Of a stretch of DNA of 64,000 bases, positions 12,466 to 24,800 are shown in pieces (within the stretch, counting starts at the first letter, position 1; each line of letters begins with the position of its first letter). The stretch comes from Boswellia sacra (taxonomy: Eukaryota > Streptophyta > Magnoliopsida > Sapindales > Burseraceae): contig SNVD02013723.1 in assembly GCA_013180625.2 (NCBI GenBank), forward strand, positions 310,001 to 374,000. Direction: 5' to 3'. The position numbers and the translations under genes are program-made. A model generated the notes under the pieces. It worked only from the letters and a program-made list of their open reading frames with translations, did no database searches and was not told where the DNA came from.

Positions 12466-12740
12466 AGAGTCTTGTTTGGTAGCCAAGGATGACTTGCCTG
12501 AGGCCCCGCTAGGGTTTAAACAGAATTAACAGCAGCAATGCTATGTTCAGAAACGAAAGAAGAAGGCGCGCAGATGCTGTATATATGTGCATAAAGATTA
12601 TAGTGGTGATCAAAAGATTATAAGAGAAAGTGGACCACGATTCTGCTGTCAATTTTGTTAAATTAAGGGAGGCCGCATACGAAGTTTAGGACCCTTAAAG
12701 TGGTTTACAGGCAAGCACCTTGGCTAACGAGACGGGCTCT
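12466..12740 (+). ncRNA. MIR169: MIR169 precursor hairpin
   Basis: The 5' arm carries the miR169 sequence at 12,480-12,500. The 3' arm at 12,708-12,728 (caggcaagcaccttggcta) pairs with it, except for a small bulge where the 5' arm has two extra bases (TCAT against CA). Flanking bases extend the stem: agagtcttgtttgg (12,466) pairs, with G-U pairs, to the complement of acgagacgggctct (ends 12,740). The loop is about 207 nt, long but within the range of plant MIR169 precursors. miR169 cuts mRNAs of NF-YA (HAP2) subunits and acts in nutrient and drought responses and flowering. A TATA box sits just upstream. Confidence 0.93.
12480..12500 (+). ncRNA. miR169: Mature miR169 (5' arm)
   Basis: The 21-nt sequence begins TAGCCAAGGATGACTTGCC and ends TG, identical to the h-n group of Arabidopsis miR169 as I recall it. 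The 5' U favours AGO1 loading. The partner strand is at 12,708-12,728. Confidence 0.93.
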
Positions 12741-13110
12741 CATCTCTCACGCTGGACTCTACTCTTCTTTGCTGGCGTCAGGATAAGTGCTCAACCATGA
12801 ATGTTGTCTTAAAGGCTCAGTAGAGGTAAAATACATAATTAAATTTACATACTTCGGCGTCTATTTTACATGCTTCGGCGTCTATTTTTGTTCAATACTG
12901 AAAACAGTGCACTAGATATCACTTCAGGGGGCCGAAGCGAGGCAACTAAGCGCTCTGTGCATCTTGGCCTGAAGAGCATGCATCTAAGCTTAACGGTAGG
13001 TTTGGCCAGCAAACGTTTTAATGCAGGTCTGCGGTTTACTGCCGTCTGCTCATTCATGAACGTGGCTTGTACGAAAACCACAATCATACATCGCTGTAAG
13101 CATTTTTTTT

Positions 13111-13512
13111 GGGAAAATTGAAAAATTGGAAAGAAATAGGGGTCCTCGGTGAAATTTGAAAACATCCGGAAAAATTTTCATGTCATAGACACTTTCTTGA
13201 CAAAAAAACTAAAATACCCTTATATATTCAATTTATTCTCAAATCCTTATTTCCCTATATATATTTCCAAAACCCCTCAACACTGCTCGAAACGCAAACC
13301 GACACGAACATCCTCTGAGGATAGAAGCAAGACGACGTAGAGAGAAGCAAGAATCGACACTGTGGTACGTTTATTCGTCGGTTTTTTTTTTAGTTTTAGT
13401 GATTTATTTGATTAGTCTTTTTGTCAAGAAAGTGTCTATTACATAAAAATTTTTCAAGATGTATCCAAATTTCACTAAAGGCTCCTAATTCTATCAATTT
13501 TTCAATTTTCCC
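13111..13512. mobile_element. MULE-like non-autonomous element with ~100-bp TIRs
   Basis: Arms 13,111-13,213 and 13,413-13,512 are inverted copies: gggaaaattgaaaaattg...atagacactttcttgac, about 85% identical. Long TIRs beginning GGGAAAA fit the Mutator superfamily. The flanks (catttttttt before, ccttttttt after) could be a 9-bp target duplication, though low complexity makes this weak. The 200-bp interior has a TATA-like ctatatatatt and ends in a splice-donor-like gtggtacgtt. Confidence 0.75.
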
Positions 13513-14880
13513 CCTTTTTTTCCCTTCTTATACGTGGTTGGGGATCTGAACGTTAAGCAAAATATTATAAGGAAATCTGAAGTCAAAATTAAAAAGCCAG
13601 AAAAAAGGGCATTAACGTCGGATAACGACTACTTGTTACAATATTCATACAATGTGCAAGACAAGCACATCATTCCATGAACTGATGGAAGTACAAAACC
13701 CAATACTCGACTTCTGTTTTATCGAGATATCCTTGATAATTTATTAGAGAAGTGTTACAAATCGAAGACAAATGCTAGAATCTAACCTCCTACTACCATA
13801 ATCTAAAGCAGTACATAACTTATATACTTAAACTGATCTTTTTTTTTCTTCTTTTTAATATTAGATAGCAATTTGTGTTCAAATAGCTCAGTTCATTGTA
13901 TTTGTAGACCACGCGATCTACATACTATTTCGTTGCTTCCAAGTTAAAAGAGGTGTTACTTTTGACGCTATAGATTTACATGGTCTTGACACCCACTTAG
14001 CCTAAAGATACTCTTATTCTTCAAGTAATTGAGCACTCTACAGGTCAGGGATTTAATAACTACATCGGAATTCAGGCGCAAAGTCCGTTATTTTCAACAC
14101 ATTGGAGTCTCCTGGTTGGCTTTAGAGCCAGATACTGGACCAAAGCTGGAAATAATAGGAAGATGATGCATCCATATAATGGGCACAAGTATCAAAACCA
14201 AGATACTTGGGGCCATGTTCTTTTGCGTGCTCTTATGTTATCAAATATATGGCATAGACCGGACAAAGTCAGCCCGAGGCCTAAACTCCCATTAGGTATA
14301 CTGGTGTTGTAATATTACCTCCTGGAACAATTTAGGAGTATATGTTAATCTTTCTAGTGTCTGCACATTAAACTACACATATAGCAATTGTAAAGGCACA
14401 ACATTTATTCTGTCAAGTCTATAAATGGTTTTAAATTGTTCCCAGTAGGTAAAATCAAATCTTGTTCATGTTGTCAACTAGAAAGATGAAAGGGATAAGA
14501 TGATAGTTTCCGAGGCACAGGCAGGCAGGCCTAAACTGAACTGGCTTTGTTCCTCTGCAACTGAAATTTTGTCCTCCTCACTCATACAACACCAAGTAAC
14601 ACCAACTTTATTATTGAAGAACATGAGAACAGCAAGTCTATTATCTAAATAATAGCGACATGGGCGAAGAATTTCACAAGTAATTCAACTAGTATAGACC
14701 CATGATATATGAAGAAAACGTTGTTATACACCATTTTAAAAATATATGTATCGACAACTTGTTTACAGCTCCATATATGAACAAGATATAGCTGAAAGAG
14801 TTCCCGTTGAGACAAGAAAACACATGCAAACTGGAACCAAAAGCACAGGCACAGAACCAATAGTAGACCTATGATAAATA
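13513..14880. other. Spacer downstream of the LITAF gene
   Basis: Contains the 3' flank of the minus-strand LITAF gene near 14,880. The remainder shows only short open frames with no family resemblance. Confidence 0.4.
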
Positions 14881-16151
14881 TCATGCAGGCAATGCAAAGC
14901 TCTTTTCTGTCCAGTGGGGAGGATCCATCACCAAACAAGGATCTGATTTCTGAAAATCAGCAACCTGAACCAAGGCCAGCGTACATAAACAAACTGTTTC
15001 TAATGAAGGTGCATATAATAATTCAGCAAATGGGCAAAAAAATAGAAACGAAAATTTGACTTGCCTTTTCTTTGCAAAAAGGGCAATGGTGATATTTATT
15101 CCAGAGACAATCAAATGCAGGGCAGAGACAGCACCATCCAAGCATCATCGGCATCATGCAACCAACAACAGCGGCAACACCAGGTTTTGATCTGATTTAG
15201 ACATACAATTCATTAATCCATGAGATAGAAAAGACAGTAGAAACAGAACCCACAATCTAAATAGAATTTGGCTGAGATAACTGACAATTCTTCTAACTTG
15301 CTCATTCTATTTGTTTCATAAAACAGATCCTACAAATAGAATTTAGAATTCACAACTGCGATAACATGTTTTCATCTCTTAATAAAACTAGAAAGTATGG
15401 ATTCAGCTTACCCTTCCAAGGGTGTCATGTAAAGTAGAAATGCCACAAGAAACGAAGCTGCGATGAAAAATCAATAATTCCACGCATACAACGAAGTTAT
15501 GCGATCTAATCTAAGAAGGCTAAAAATCATTTAATAATTGCTTACCACAATATTTATCAGAATATATTTGTTTATTTTTTATTTTCACCTATTCTATTCA
15601 GTGAATTTGTGAAGTCAAATTTTGATCCAAAAGAGGCGTCAAAGCTTATCATAGTACCATCAAGAAAAGCTACAATTAATCCTAGCGGGTTTAATGAGCT
15701 CAGCAACAGCCAATTTCAACAAGAGCTCTTCAAATCAGGGATGTAGACATGCAAAATATTTCAAAATCTTCACAATAAAAAACATCGCAGCAACATAATT
15801 CAAATTCTGCAACATCGAAATATTTTCAATCAAATAAGGAAAAAAAAAAAAAGCAAAGAAACGTATTATGATCTATCCAATTACAAACAAACTAATCACC
15901 ACAGAGAGTTTTATTATTATTTTTTATTTTAAAAAATAAAGTAAATGAATTAAGTACCTGACAGTGGTAACTCCGGAATTACCACAGTAAACACAGCTGA
16001 AAGGCGCCGGAGTATCGCGATAAATCGTTTGTTGAATAGGAATTCCCTTGGGATCGCCGTAGATAGCGTTGGGCGGGATGGCTCCGGCCTGGTACGGGTT
16101 TTCGCCGACGTAGAACGGAATGCCGACGACTGGTTCGTCGTTCTTGGACAT
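14881..16151 (-). CDS. GILP: LITAF-domain membrane-associated protein (GILP type)
   Basis: Three coding exons: 16,151-15,958, 15,191-15,065 and 14,964-14,881, giving 134 residues. The LITAF fold has a first CxxC at C53/C56, a hydrophobic stretch of about 25 residues (69-95, GVAAVVGCMMPMM... with Cys and Trp) that dips into the membrane, and a second CxxC at C101/C104. The two Cys pairs bind one zinc. The N-terminus is proline-rich and ends in an invariant-looking QQTIYRDTPAPFSC. Plant homologues sit at the plasma membrane and restrain hypersensitive cell death (Arabidopsis GILP binds LSD1). Intron 2 uses a GC donor (AAG|GCAAGT), which is needed to reach VADFQKSDPC. The mRNA leader holds a long A run (T run at 16,160-16,180). 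Length and both ends match the family. Confidence 0.92.
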
Positions 16152-19100
16152 TGTTTGTCTTTTTTTTTTTTTTTTTTTTCAAAGTCTTTGGCTACGCCAC
16201 AGGATACGCGAAGCGAGCGAAAATGAAATGGATACTTTGAATTGGAAGCGCTTATGTCGAACCCGTACGCAAAGTTTATTAACATAGCTTGTACCTAGCA
16301 GCACGCGTTTATCTGCAAAACTACTGTTAATTTCTTAATTTACCAAAACATCCTCATCCTTTACGGTCTTTGGAGCTGAACTTTCGCATTACATCAAAAC
16401 TGAAAAGTCTTTTCAACGCTTTGGAAATGTCGTCGATTAGGAAAATTGTACCATTTGCTTCCAGAACTTCTCTTTGGGCTTGGGCCTCATTAGTCTCCTT
16501 TATGGACCATTCAACATTGCAATTATAGAAGAGTGTTATTATTCATTATTCAAGTTCTACTAATACTCTTTCTAAACTCCTATTTAAATTTTAAGTTATT
16601 AAAAAATTTAATTTAGCTATATAACTTGGTTTATGTCAAAAAAGACCCTTTCATCTTTCTTTATTTAACTTTTTAGCTGCTCTTTCTTCCACGTAATTAA
16701 TTAGACTGAACGCGAAACGAAGAAGCAGCTGATGAGAAGGGGCTTTGCCTAAGCCTGCCTTGTATATTGACTTCCTGGGCTCAATCCTATAATGTAGGAC
16801 TACGGCTCATCCATAAAAATTCAATCCATTTGCGCCTAACTTGCACTGCTGTCAATTGAAACCAACTGACGAAGCAGATATGAAAAGGAACAAGCAAGGG
16901 GTGAGCGCCCTAGCCGAAAGAAAAAGCAATGGATTGAACGCTCTAATTGTAGACCCGCTAACTAAAACTGTGTTCTTGCTGGTGATCGGCTCAATGAGCA
17001 CCTTTGGACAATGGTTTGATCCTCTCTTCACTCTTGAAGCCTGAAAAGCGCCATTTTTTTTTTTTTCTAATTGAAGTAGAAAGAGATGTTAATCCCCGTG
17101 CGTGACTAAGTTTGTCTCCGACTTGATGACTGGCCAGGGAAGGCTTGACTTGAAGCGAAGAAGAAAAGAGCGTGGAAGACATAACAACTATAAGGGGTGA
17201 TTTTGATAATTCAAATTTTGATGCATATTTAATTAAAAAAATTAAAAAAGGGGCTCCAAAAGAGGTTATGTGGGGGTTAAAAAACAACGCTAATGATGCA
17301 AACCTTTACACCTAGAAAATAGGCCTACGGCAATCTGATACAATCAGAGGCCTTTTTCCATTATTTTGGGCTTTGAAGTCCAGCCCAATTAATCTCCAAT
17401 TTGTCAGGACAACACTAAATTTCGGAATTAATAATTATCTTAGATAATAATTTTACGTAGACAACCTAACTTAGATCATTTATATACATGAGATCATTAA
17501 ATGGATGGTTACCATATTATCTATTGAAATTTTTTTATTCATTTTTCTTTTTTACTTATGGAGTGAATTTGTGTTATGTTAAATTATATAATTTAGTTAT
17601 ATATGTCCTTTTGATAAGCGATGAGAGTGGATTTTTCCCATTATAATAAAAAGGGTTTTGCAAGGTTTTTAAAAATTCACTTGACTTGAGTTTGCAAGTC
17701 AGGTTTATAAAAGTTCATCTTCAAAGTTGAAAATTAAATAATTAACTATGTTAATTATGAATTTTAAACTTAGAAAACATTCTCTCTATGTCCAATATTG
17801 TCCACTCCAATTCTTGCACATGAAACAGAGATAGACGTGAAAAATTGTTCTCTTCTGAAGTACTCTTAACTCATACACGATTAAACAAAACAAAGCTTCA
17901 CCTCAAGGCTCCAGCTGTAGAATTGAAAACAGAAATAAATGTCTAAATAGATTAATTAAATAAAAGAGTATAGTAAGCAAAGTAGATTAAAATAAGAAAA
18001 AAAAATTGTATAAACATGTAAGACCGTGCAGGAAGCTTTGAAGGGAATTGTAATAATATTAGTTTAATTGAAGGGAAAATGCGTGAGCAGTGGCTGTGGC
18101 AGTGGCGTTACTAAATTATAAGAAAGTGGAAGTGAAACAGGGCCTTGCCCCAAGCCCCAAGGCCACTAGGGTATGTTCCCTTCGTGCGAAAAACCTAAAC
18201 CCATCTCGCAATATTCAGGGAATGAATTGGGAAACTCGCCAAAACATGTTCTCTAATCTCTAGTTACTTAAAATAATAAAAAAATTGAAGCTGTTGTGAA
18301 GCCAAATCTATGCTAATGCTAATGCTATGGTATATTTGCATGTCATATGTGTGACACATTTCAGAGAAATGTACAAATACAAATACAAAACAGTGAAACA
18401 TCCCAAGAACCCAAGCTGTGAAAGCCAGATGAGAAGGAATATTAGTGCAGAGAAAAAGAGAGAGGGAGGGCATGGTGTCAGGACTGAGAATAGTTCAGAA
18501 AAAGATTCCACACCAGGAAAAATCCTGTAAATTTTGGGCCTATCTACTTAGCATTCCAATCCAAACAGAGACAGAGGCCCCTACCATCCCGTGAAGATGA
18601 AGTTCCATTACATATATTTGCTGTAGTTATATGCACGCAAATGCAATGTTTATTATTTGTGTAAAAATTTTTTTTTCCTGTCAAAACCAGCACCAGGCGT
18701 CTCCCCCAATACATTCGGCCTGTCGACTCTTACTTATATGCTACCTCGTCTGTTTCTCCTTGTCCAATATTCAGCCATTCATTGTTTCCAATTCCAACTT
18801 CAACTTCAGCCACTCAATTTGCTACCAGTCAAGACCTACATTTGGACCTTGATGAGGTCTACCATGCCAGGCGTGCTTTCGCTGTTAAAGAGTACTCATT
18901 AAATCATCAACCAATACAGACCCTTTTTTAAATTTGTACTCATAATACTTCTCTTCTGATCAGGTCAGTTGTATACTAATTGTAGTTATTGCTTTTTGTA
19001 TGCTTAAATGGGTGTTAATAATTCAACTAATTGCATTATGGGCCATCTCTATTTTCTGCCATTTCATCATTGTTAAACCTTACGTGTTGTCTGCTAATAA

Positions 19101-20221
19101 ATTAGTAACATATGCTAGCATATGCTTGACTTAACAAGGCTGCATTAATAATATATATCAATACAGGATTAATATTCCTTTATTTCATCTATTGACTTTT
19201 TCTCATTTTTTAATTTGGTTTGACTTTCCTGAGTATTAGAGCAAATTATGTGCATCCGAATAGCAGTTATTGAACTCTATCAAATTTTCAAACAGTTTCC
19301 TTACAAAGACCAACTTCTTAACAATAGAAAATATGCACCTTTTGAGAATGAAAAGAGTGTGCTGGCCGCGCCCCCTCATTAATGCAATTTGTCTTGTGTC
19401 ATTTTTTCACGGCAGGGAGAGTTGAACAACTCCACATTCTCCTGATCCCTCGATTACACGCTAAATAAAAAATAAGTTATATATCCTTTCCCAACATGTT
19501 ATCAATTAAAGCATCTCATAACTATTTTTTTACTTTCCACATCCAAAATCTGGATAACTCATAAAGATATAAGTTGGAGTTTTGAATTTTCAATTCATTT
19601 ATTTTGGAGTGGTTTCTTGATATGATGAACTATTAACTAATTTGAGGTGTAAAGATAGGGTAACAAATGTCCCTCTATGTCAAAGCAGTAGTACTAGATC
19701 TACCACCTATATATATCTTAGTGTACCACCTATATATATCTTAGTGTAAAAATTTCGTAGAAGAGAAAAAATAAAAAAGAATGACAGAAGTTATATCTAT
19801 AATAAGATTTTGTTATATAAACTGTCACATCAAATTATAAAATTTGAGTTATTTGAGTTATAGGTGAATTATAAGTCTAATATTACTGATTTCTAAATTT
19901 CACAAATTTTGAACTGTTATACGAAGTTCCGGCATTCTTTTTGGTTGTTGCAGTTTAATTTTTTACCCGTTCCCTTCTTTTTACACAACTTCTCGCTTTT
20001 ATAACTCTTTTTTTTTAGCTCAAACTATCGGAATACAATTCGGAAGCAAGGTTCAAAGTCACGCGACTCTACTGCGCGTGTATGATGAGGCGAATACAGG
20101 GATGTGGGAGTGGGACAAAATGCAATGGTTTACTGAAGTTGCAGTTTCTGGCCCACCCAGGGCAAGGTACAAGGTTTTCACGCGCAGATAAAAGAGCGTG
20201 AAACTATCCATTTCTAACCCA
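16152..20221. other. 4-kb intergenic region between two divergent genes
   Basis: Promoters for the LITAF gene (minus) and the CFL1-type gene (plus). Open frames at 16,841, 18,327 and 18,631 are short and look random. One 23-bp tandem duplication (19,701-19,746) was seen, but no transposon ends that I could pair. Confidence 0.4.
19701..19746. repeat. 23-bp tandem duplication
   Basis: The string beginning taccacctatatatatctta occurs twice, end to end, at 19,701 and 19,724, without mismatch. Confidence 0.9.
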
Positions 20222-20392
20222 GTTAATCTGTCTCTTCAAAAGACTCAAAACCACTTCTCCCCCATTTTCTCCACTTTCTTCTCTTGAAAAAATCTCTGCA
20301 AACCCTTCACTTAAACTTTCTATTTCTATCTCCCTTCTTCGAACGTAATATTTCTGGGATTTTGGAGTTGGAGAGATTGATTTCAGGAGGAA

Positions 20393-20855
20393 ATGAGAGC
20401 AACAAACATGGCGACGATCACTGAATCTTTAGAAAGGTCGCTTCAGAATTGTTCTCTGAATAACCATCAAAGAAGCAGCAGAAGCAGCGGCAGCGGCGTC
20501 AATGAAGAAGAAGGAGGAATAGGAAGGTCTTCGAGCTCAGATGACAATAATCATCTTCTTCAAAACGGTGGTGAAACCACTTTGGAGCTCAACTCACATC
20601 TCTCCCTTCCTTACCATTGGGAACAATGTCTTGACTTAAAGGTAGTCCTTTTCTATTTCCACTTTCTTTGTTCCAACTTTGTTAAAGTTTACCCTTTTGA
20701 AATTGAAACAAAGAAAAATTTACTTTTAGATTTAGTCCCTTTCGTGTTTGCAGATACAATAAATGAGAAACCATGGCAGATCTTGTGCCTTCTAATTTAA
20801 CTATCTGAAAACGGAAATGGACTTGGACTACTTTATTCTTTTACATGTACATGTA

Positions 20856-20886
<31 letters not shown>

Positions 20887-21621
20887 TCACTGTCTTCTCT
20901 TGTATTTATTAGCTTCTGGTTGGTGGTCTCTTTGCGTCCAACACATGTTCCGATTAGATCAAGTTTACTTAGGGCTGAACACCAAAACCCTAAAAAGGGT
21001 GTTTGTTTTTCACCCTCTTGCTTTGTTTCCTAAAAGGAAAAGTTAAAAAAAAAAAGCTTTCCATGTTTGACCATCAAAAATCTATTTTTTTTTCTTTTTG
21101 TTTTCATTACTGCATTAAAATGTTGTCTGATTTGCTAAAGGTTATCAGGTTTATGATGTTATGTTTAATTTATCTGTAAAGTTTGTTCGAGGGATTTTTT
21201 ATTTTTTTATTTTGAGAGTTCTGAAATATATATTATACATACACACAAAACAGTATAAGTGGAAAGATGATTACAGTTTAAGATGGTTAGTTTTGGGTGT
21301 GCGTGAATGCAGACAGGGGAGCTTTACTACATAAACTGGAGGAACGGCATGAAAGCAAAGGAAGATCCAAGAGCAACAGCAGAGTCAAGTGGAGATTTCT
21401 ACTCGGAAGACGATAGCTCGTATGACAGTGAAGAGTCATCCTCGGAGTCATCCCTATCTTCATCAAGAGAACACAATCGAGGAGGGAAAGACAATGTTTT
21501 GGTTGTGGCGGGTTGCAAGAGTTGTCTTATGTATTTCATGGTCCCCAAGCAAGTTGAAGATTGCCCCAAATGCACTGGTCAACTTCTTCACTTTGATCGA
21601 TCCGAAAATGGCTCCCCTTGA
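20393..21621 (+). CDS. CFL1: WW-domain protein, CURLY FLAG LEAF 1 type
   Basis: Two coding exons, 20,393-20,641 and 21,313-21,621 (GT-AG), give 185 residues. The single WW domain (about 72-106) is cut by the intron after residue 83. LPYHWEQCLDLK is in exon 1 and TGELYYINWRNGMKAKEDP in exon 2; the first Trp, the YY-x-N-W core and the closing DP are all present. The N-terminus is Ser/Asn-rich, then comes an acidic Ser-rich linker, then a Cys-containing C-terminus (CKSC...CPKC) typical of the family. In Arabidopsis CFL1 binds the homeodomain factor HDG1 and limits cuticle formation. A CT-rich leader precedes the ATG. A second in-frame ATG at 20,408 is possible. Intron 1 carries GT/AT microsatellites. 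Confidence 0.9.
20855..20886. repeat. Compound (TG)n(TA)n microsatellite
   Basis: Lies inside the CFL1-type intron: about six TG units followed by about ten TA units. Confidence 0.9.
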
Positions 21622-21802
21622 ATCAGACCTTCCAAGCTCATCATTTTTTTTATCTGCTCTACTATTTTTTTCTCTGGCTTTTGTTTCTAGAAACCCTTTT
21701 ATTCCTGAAGAATTTTCAGTGTGGAATGAGAAATCCAGATTAGTTCACTATTACTATCTTCCCTTCCTTGTTTTTTTTTTTTTTTTTGTTTCTTATAATT
21801 CT

Positions 21803-21834
<32 letters not shown>

Positions 21835-24800
21835 TAAATACTGATGAACACCAGCAAAAAGGCCGAGATCATTAGAAGGTCAATGATAGAAGAGAAAAAT
21901 AATATGCATAACGAACAGGACGTGTACATTTTTAATTTCTTCCTTTTTTTGTCTTATAATTTTACATGACAAAATCAATTTCTTTCTTTTTCATTTAACC
22001 ATATTTGATTACCTTTCTAAGTTAACTCTCTTCCTCTGTTAGGATTAATGAAAGTCAAATAAATAATTATAGGTAAAATTAAAATGTTATTCGATATGTT
22101 AATTTTTTTTCTCTCTTCTAACCATTTCAAATTAATGTTCAATTTAAGCTCTTAAAAAGGAGATTACAGGCGTCACATAAGTTAATGTTTGTTGTTAAGA
22201 GATGAATATTGGATTAAGAGAGAAATTAAGAGCTTTGATTGAGAACGAAGATTAAAGGATGAATTATGACTAAAAAGGCATCAAATACCATTAATCAAGG
22301 TGGCAAGATTAGAAATTAGGATAGTGATGGGGTTGGTGGGACCAACTTAGTCAAATATAATTTTGTAATCGATGTGGGAAATGAGATGAGAGTTGAAAGA
22401 GAAATCTCACTTTGAAGTGGGCAGCTTTGTGCCATGGTGGGCACAACTAATCATGGATTCTATTGACATTAACAAATTCAAGTAGGGTCCAATCAAACCC
22501 ATCTGCACATGTGCTTACAATTTGTAGTCACTACGCAAATACCTATTTGTATCCCATCCATTAAAATTTTTGTGTTATTTCTTTTCGTATATCACAATTA
22601 AATATTGTATTATTATACGTCTTTTCCGCCGCATATAAAGGTTTTGGTTTTCTTAATATGAGCCAGTTAAATGGCAACACGTAAGGTCGACTTTGATTAA
22701 CTTATGTTCAATTCAATTTCGGTTGTGTGCTGGCTTTTCTTTTGGGTCAACCGCTCAGCTTTTTTGACAAATTGCTATCGAGTATTTGATGGTCAATGTG
22801 ACTCATCATTGGACACTTGAATGTTTATGAGGTTTTATTAATAATGGTTTATGACCTCAATCATATTAAGCTCGATTGGAAATTTTGCATTTAAGAATGA
22901 TAATCAAGACAGCAGAAGAGATTGACATTTTTCTGCACAAAGAAAATATATAATTAATTTTCATGCAGAAGGGGTTTGTTTTTGTTATGTTCGATCATTA
23001 TCATAGCAAAGAAAAGCGAAGATGCCATTAATAAAACAATTATGTCATTTTATGCATGAAATGGGAAATGAAGGGCAAATTGTGACACTTTGTTCATTTT
23101 AATTGCATACGCTTGGAATTTTGCAAGTCTAATCTATATATTGAGTCAAAATTAACTAGGTGGACTTTCTGTTTCTTTATAGATAATAGGTTTTAAATAA
23201 TCTATCTAGAGAATACTGTCGACATGGAACAGGTTTTATATTCCAAACCACCATTTTCATTAAAAAACTAATTCAAAGGATATTGTTGCATCTTTTGTGG
23301 CTTGCAGGATTGCAGCTTGGTCATTTTCATATATATGTAGCGGGCAGATGGCAGCTGTCGGTAGATTGACATAATAAATTATTTAGGAACAAAAATAAAA
23401 AGGACTTTCGTCCACAAAAAGTTGAAGTTGTTAGTTTTGATTGCAGGATCAATATAAGTTTGAATTCAACGTAAAATTACAAATACTTTGTATCAGTCAT
23501 TTCATTTGGACCTTTCCTTTTTGATCCTATTCTATGGTAACCAATAGTAATGAAAGTACTTCTGTAGCTTCTTTTAGATGAGGAATACAAGTAGTCAGTG
23601 AAATTAACTCAGAAGATCTTCTAAATCTTTTGTTAAATTTTTTTCAATGCATGCAAATCGGGAAGGATATACAAGCAATGAAATTTAATTAGTTAAATAA
23701 TATCGTCTACTGTTATCTCTACATACCTGAAAAAATATTATTAATTAGTATATAAAGAATGCAGAGTGGAGAGGTTGTGTGTTGAATTGAATAATGGAAA
23801 GAAAGCGAAGCAAGAATATTTTGAGCAGCTTTTTCTGAGTGTTGTGGCTCCGGGAAGGACAAGTGTTGTGGTGACCAACTGGCAACCGTATACATGCAAT
23901 TCAACCCTATTATTTATATGTCTTCCGAAAATTTCTAGTTCCAGGGAAGCTTTTAACTTTTTCCAGATGGTTATCTTTCATTCTTATTAGATGTGTGTGT
24001 AAAAGTAAAACTGTAAATTTGAATGAATAATAAGAATGAAATGGATTCAAAAAGCAGAAACTAAATAAGAGAGAAAAAAAAGCGCAGATAATAGAAATTG
24101 ACATTATGAAGCTCGAAATACTATATTAAAAAAAGTGAGCTGCATGCAAAAGGGTGTGACATGGTGCAGCAGGCGAGGCCCTCTGTCCTAAAAGATTCGA
24201 AATTTCAGACAGAGAGAGACAGAAGGAGAGAGATGCTTTAATATGGTACAAAAGAAGAAGATGGTCCATAGAGGGGTAGCTCATAGCTGGACTGATGACA
24301 GTAGTGGAAACAAAGGAACGTTTTCTCTTTTACTTGCTTGACAGAAGGGAATCTAAGCAGTAAGCAGTGAATGATGCATGCCAAGCTAGCTATGCCCTAA
24401 AGGGCGTAGTGCAGTGCAGTGCACCCATAGATAGAGGTGGAGATGAAAGGCTGATCAATAGAGACAGTGAGTGAAAAAAAGGGAGAGTAAAAGAGGGAGG
24501 GAAACAAAACAAAAAAACAAAAAATACAAAAATATATGCAGAAGTTTGAAAACACTTGAAGGATTTTTTTTTTTGAAAAAAAACTCAGTAAAATTATATT
24601 TTATAGTCAAGTTGTTGCTAGACACACGATATATACGAATCATCCATCATTTCTAAAGAGTTAGATGAGTGTCGCACTTGTTAATCATGATGATTTAACA
24701 AACATAGAAAAAAAAAAAGATTAAGAAAGAAATTGAGTTAGAGAAATGTAACTTGTTTGAGACAATGAACTGATCATCATAACTCATTGACTACATACTC

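Noticed and set aside
24325..24370. miR156-like ttgacagaag
   Set aside because: Only the first ten bases match and no complementary arm lies nearby.
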